A stretch of 64,000 nucleotides of DNA from Piliocolobus tephrosceles (Eukaryota; Chordata; Mammalia; Primates; Cercopithecidae): the NCBI RefSeq assembly GCF_002776525.5, contig NC_045441.1, forward strand, positions 104,148,744 through 104,212,743, in the 5' to 3' direction. Both the position numbers and the translations under genes were made by a program. The notes under the pieces are model-generated. The model was given only the letters and a program-made list of their open reading frames with translations, had not been told where the DNA came from and ran no database searches. Within the stretch, counting starts at the first letter, position 1, and every line of letters begins with the position of its first letter. Positions 60,315-64,000 of the stretch are shown piece after piece.

Positions 60315-60548
60315 ACTTGTCACTTGTTGAAGGCTTATTATGTGCTAAAAGCACTTTAAAATGTTTTCTCCTTTACTTCTCACAAAAACACTATGAAGTA
60401 GGTACTACTAATATCCTAATTTCGCAGATAAGGAAACAAAGAAGGAATTTCCCCAAGCTCAAGAAGCTACTGTATGGTGAACCTGGGGCACACAAACGCA
60501 GATCTACCCGACACTAAACCTTATGTTCTCAACCATTCTGTTACTTTC
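60315..60548 (+). repeat. MIR SINE
   Basis: A good MIR: GTGCTAAAAGCACTTTAAAA, then CTATGAAGTAGGTACTACTA, ATAAGGAAACAAAGAAGGAA and GAACCTGGGGCACACAAACG in order. Confidence 0.8.
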
Positions 60549-62384
60549 TGTTTCACGAAATTTACTATTCCATTTTCAGATAGTTCTAACTGCTAAGAAG
60601 TTACTCTTATGTTCAGTAAAATGATTTTCTCTATAATTTTTAACCACTTATCTTAATTTGGTCCTTGAGTACATGCAGGATAAAGATAATATTAATAAAT
60701 TAGATGATATAGTAAAAGTGCCTGACAAACAGAATGTATTCAACAAAAATTAATCTAAGTCAGCCCCACAATAGGCATAACAGTCATTAATAAAATGCTC
60801 AACCAGGCAGGGCCAGAATTATTTGCAGTTTTACACAGTTGTCACTTATCCTATTATACAGAAAACTATCCTACATAGGATAAATACAATATTTAAGTCC
60901 AGATGTACTGTGTCTATAACATTTCCTTTATCTATCAACCTAGTAATCTTGTCAAAAAGGAAATGAGCCCTAGATTGAATAAGCAACAGACAATTAGAAT
61001 CTAGAGGGGAGAGAGGAAGTAAGGGAACATTAAATAATGCTTTTTAAAATTAATCAGCATATATTTTATTAATAAGCAAGCAGGAAAAACCTAGTAAATG
61101 TTGACTTTCTTGCTATTTGGAAAAAAATTAATTTGTTCAAAGGTAAACTTTTATTTATATTATAGGTTTACCTAAGCTGATGAGAAAACTAGTACTTAGT
61201 AACTATCGAGGATAATAAACTTGTCAAAAGATGATTTCCAAAATGGCAAAATACAAATATTAAATGAGCATATATGAAAAATTTTATTTAACTCATTAAT
61301 TAATGAAGGACCCTGTAAGATATTACAACCTATTCAAAAAAGAATAGAAACAATCATATGTAGGCAAGCAGAAATGTTAAAGTAAGTGTGCTAATATGTG
61401 CAAAATAATAGATCCTATAGGTACTAAATTGTAATGTTTGGAATCATCTTTTCTATAGAGAGGAAATCAATTGTATCTCTTTGATAAAATTCATTAGCAT
61501 GTCTACAGAAAAGAATAATTTGCATTTTACTGTCAGTCAATTTTTACAACTTCCCGAGTTGTAAAATAGCTCAGTCAAGGGCAGTCCAAAGCACAGGTTC
61601 CAACAGAATCAGATAACCTTACCTTGGAGAGTAAGCCAGACAATGTCAGACATTCCAGAACACCCAGAATTGTGCCTATTCAAAATTCTTCACAATTTTT
61701 CCTGACAAAGTTTCTAGAAGAACATCAAGGAGAAAAACTGGGAGAAGTGCTGATTAAATGAAAATTTACAATGGTTGAAACAATTTACAATTTTTAAAAA
61801 ACACATTATGTGAGATTCTGAGAAAAAAGATAATCCCGGAAAATCATCAAATTATTTTTTTTAATTTTTTTGTCACATCCTTCAAATAAAACTGTCAATT
61901 ATGATATACAAGGTCAGATGGAAATTGAAAAAAAGGAAAAATTAACGGTTTTTTAATATATCCTCCCATTTGTCTGCCAAAATTGTATTTAAAAGTAGTG
62001 TTATATAATTAATGACATTTTATATGTTCAGATGATTGCTAACAAGCCAAAGAAAAAAAATTCCCTGATCTTGTTTGGAATTAAAAAAATCATTGATTGA
62101 ATGAACTAGTAATATTAGCATTTCTATATGTTTAGAGTGGTAAGAATTTCTATGTCAGCTCTGTCCTGTGCATTGATAAATCAGAAGGTCCCGAATCCTC
62201 TTTACTCTGTTAGGAGATCATAAACAAGAAATTAAAAGTCAATTGCTCTCCACTGAGAATCAAGGAATAACTTTCTCTTCCAACCAAAGTCCCTGTGCGA
62301 CTAAAGATCAGTGTAATTTTTAAAATGTGGCAACGTGTATATTAAAATGTCATATAGAATTTTTAAATCATTTATAGACATTCA
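60549..62384. other. Unassigned AT-rich sequence
   Basis: No gene or repeat is recognised. The 29 bases at 61887-61915 are echoed in the tail of the AluYRa at 62526-62554. Confidence 0.45.
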
Positions 62385-62505
62385 AAAATGACAAAGAAAA
62401 TATAATAATGGCTAATAAGCACATAGAAAGATGTTCAGTAACACTGGTTATTAGGGAAATGCAAATCAAAATCACAATAAGACACTACTTTACATCCATT
62501 AGAAT

Positions 62506-62848
62506 GGCTATTGTTTTTTTTTTTTTAAAACTGTCAATTATGATTTTTTAGGTCTGAGACGGAGTCTCGCTCTGTCACCCAGGCTGGAGTGCAGTGGCCA
62601 GATCTCAGCTCACTGCAAGCTCCGCCTCCCGGGTTCACGCCATTCTCCTGCCTCAGCCTCCCGAGTAGCTGGGACTACAGGCGCCCGCCACCTCGCCCGG
62701 CTAGTTTTTTGTATTTTTTAGTAGAGACGGGGTTTCACCATGTTAGCCAGGATGGTCTCGATCTCCTGACCTCGTGATCCGCCCGTCTCGGCCTCCCAAA
62801 GTGCTGGGATTACAGGCTTGAGCCACCGCGCCCGGCCGGCTATTGTTT
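62506..62848 (-). mobile_element. AluYRa-type (Old World monkey) Alu with an unusual 3' tail
   Basis: The Alu body is about 62555-62837. Near-consensus sequence: read on the minus strand it starts GGCCGGGCGCGGTGGCTCAA, has GAGGCCGAGACGGGCGGATC, then CTAGCCGGGCGAGGTGGCGG, and TGAGATCTGGCCACTGCACT. I know these differences from human AluY as markers of cercopithecid AluYRa. Exact 11-bp target duplications, GGCTATTGTTT, lie at 62506-62516 and 62838-62848. Between the body and the terminal A-tail lies a 28-29-bp non-Alu block (62526-62554). Confidence 0.9.
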
Positions 62849-62881
62849 CTTAAAAAATTGAACACACTAGGCATTAGTGAG

Positions 62882-63268
62882 TGTCTTACTTCATTTTGTG
62901 CTGCTGTAATAAAATGCCACCGACTGGATTTATAGAGAGCAGAAATTTATTCTCTCACAGTTCTGGAGATTGAGCAGTTCATGATAACGGACTGGCAAGT
63001 TAGGAACTGATCTCTCTGCTTCCAAGATAGTGGCTGGAATGCTGAGTTCTCTGGAGAGGAGAAACGTGGTTTCCTCAACTGACAAACAGGCAGGAGAGAG
63101 AGAGAACCCACTCCTACAGACCTGTTTTATAGCAGCATTAATCCATTCATAAGGGTAGAGCCTCATGACTTAAACACCTCCCATTATGCCCTATCTCCCA
63201 ACATGTTGCATTGGAGATTAAGTTTCAACATGAGTTTTGGAGTGGACAAAAACATTTAAACCATAGCA
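62882..63268 (-). mobile_element. MLT1A/B- or MST-like MaLR solo LTR inside L1M
   Basis: A TG...CA element of 387 bp in reverse orientation: TTGTGCTGCTGTAATAAAAT, CTCACAGTTCTGGAGATTGA, ACACCTCCCATTATGCCCTA and AACATGAGTTTTGGAGTGGA. Weak 5-bp target copies, GTGAG and ATAAG, flank it. There are no viral genes. Confidence 0.85.
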
Positions 63269-63495
63269 ATAAGGATGTAGAAAATCGGAACCATCACATA
63301 TTGCGGTAAGACTGTAAAATAGTGCAGCCACTATGGAAAACAGTATGGCAGCTCCTCAAAAAGTTAAACATAGAACTACCATATGATCTAGCATTCTACT
63401 TCTAGGTATATACTTAAAATAATTAAAAGTAGGGGCTCAAACAGATGTTTGTACACCCACGTTCATAGTAGCATTATTCACTGATAGAATTTAAG

Positions 63496-64000
63496 ACACT
63501 CTACCCCAAAATATTTATTTAAGCTGAAAGAATCTGAGAAAACAGCAGAATCAGGAAGGTCACCCTCATTTTACTCCACCCTTCTTTCCTGAAGCAAGTC
63601 ATAGAACTTAGGAAGGATTTTCTGACCTTCCCTTGAAGCAAGTCATAGGACCCTCATGTGAGAGGTGCCCTCTCTAATACCTGGATAAAACAGCCAAAGA
63701 CACAGAGACACCAAGAATCTGAACAGACAGGCCTTGCTAAGTTTCCCCAAATTTATTACTGGTAGATTATGCCCTCTATGTCCAAGTCTATTTCTGCATG
63801 TCTATCCATTTATTCATCAAACTTGGCATAAAAGTACACATGCTTAATCTGCTTCTTTGGGTCTTCATTGCCTTATGCAGGCTCCCATGTCATATAAAAC
63901 ATATGTTGAATAAATTCATATGCTTTTTTCTTGTTGATCTGCATTTCAGCCATGAACCTGGGATGAGTGAGGAAATACTTCTTTTCCCCTATATCGCAAT
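63496..64000 (+). mobile_element. Probable ERV1 (MER4-like) LTR, cut by the window end
   Basis: TCTTTCCTGAAGCAAGTCAT, GACCCTCATGTGAGAGGTGC, a TTGGCATAAAAGTACACATG segment (TATA-like), GCAGGCTCCCATGTCATATA, ATGTTGAATAAATTCATATG (AATAAA signal near 63909) and a GTTGATCTGCATTTCAGCC end follow U3-R-U5 order. It carries two copies of TGAAGCAAGTCATAG (63590-63604 and 63634-63648). The family call is tentative. Confidence 0.5.

Larger units (their letters stand above)
62385..63482 (+). mobile_element. L1M ORF2 fragment split by two insertions
   Basis: Three pieces in consensus order: 62385-62516 (GCTAATAAGCACATAGAAAG, ATTAGGGAAATGCAAATCAA), 62838-62881, and 63269-63482 (TGCAGCCACTATGGAAAACA, CATAGAACTACCATATGATC, GTAGCATTATTCA). 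It is decayed and non-coding. Confidence 0.85.

Noticed and set aside
1..64000. Human origin of the window
   Set aside because: The AluYRa-type copy at 62517-62837 fits cercopithecids. All other repeats are shared by anthropoids and do not argue for human.

Overview
This looks like nuclear chromosomal DNA of a primate, most likely an Old World monkey. Alu elements of both arms, L1PA and L1PB/L1MA-age LINEs and a MADE1 element make it an anthropoid primate. The youngest Alu (about 62517-62837, minus strand) carries the base pattern I associate with the cercopithecid AluYRa lineage (for example GGCTCAAGCC at its 5' end and GGGCGAGGTGGCGGGCG in its right arm), which argues against human. The base composition is AT-rich apart from one CpG island.

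I recognise no intact protein-coding gene and no coding exon, and no tRNA, rRNA or CRISPR array. The longest open frames are either stop-poor frames in the CpG island or frames inside Alu and L1 copies. The only gene-related signal is a CpG island at about 33655-34270 with clustered GC boxes. It is probably the promoter and first-exon region of a gene whose coding exons lie outside the window or are too short to see. A good minus-strand splice-donor motif sits at its left edge (33495), so transcription leftward is somewhat favoured, but this is not established.

Layout. 1-10 kb: mostly unassigned AT-rich DNA with MIR, AluJ and AluY copies, an old L1ME piece and a Tigger transposase relic near 8.3-8.5 kb. 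10.8-14.5 kb: an L2 holding an Alu, a head-to-tail Alu pair and a short hAT element. 15-18 kb: a perfect 129-bp direct repeat with 1769-bp offset, and a short L1PA with target-site duplications. 18.6-21.4 kb: minus-strand L1M pieces, an Alu without an A-tail and a trimeric Alu. 22-32 kb: MIR, Alu, L1M and L2 copies, and an MLT1-like LTR lying inside a MIR. 32-34.3 kb: CpG island and flank. 34.6-40 kb: a half-Alu, a probable ERV1-type LTR, an MLT2-type solo LTR inside an L1M tail, a MER1-type hAT copy and an L1ME-like tail holding an Alu. 41.4-49.4 kb: a full-length but dead L1 with both target-site duplications, carrying three later insertions. 50-58 kb: an L1M/HAL1-like piece holding a FLAM, an MLT1 LTR holding an Alu, and a pair of half-Alus. 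60-64 kb: MLT1-like and MIR pieces, then an L1M cut by an AluYRa and an MLT1 LTR, then a probable ERV1 LTR running off the end.

The most unusual items are the 129-bp perfect duplication, the AluYRa whose 3' tail contains a block matching a site 639 bp away, the trimeric Alu with one pair of target-site duplications, and the three-fold target repeat around two half-Alus. I found no credible new multi-gene system. Subfamily names and edges are from memory of consensus sequences, not from a repeat-masking run.
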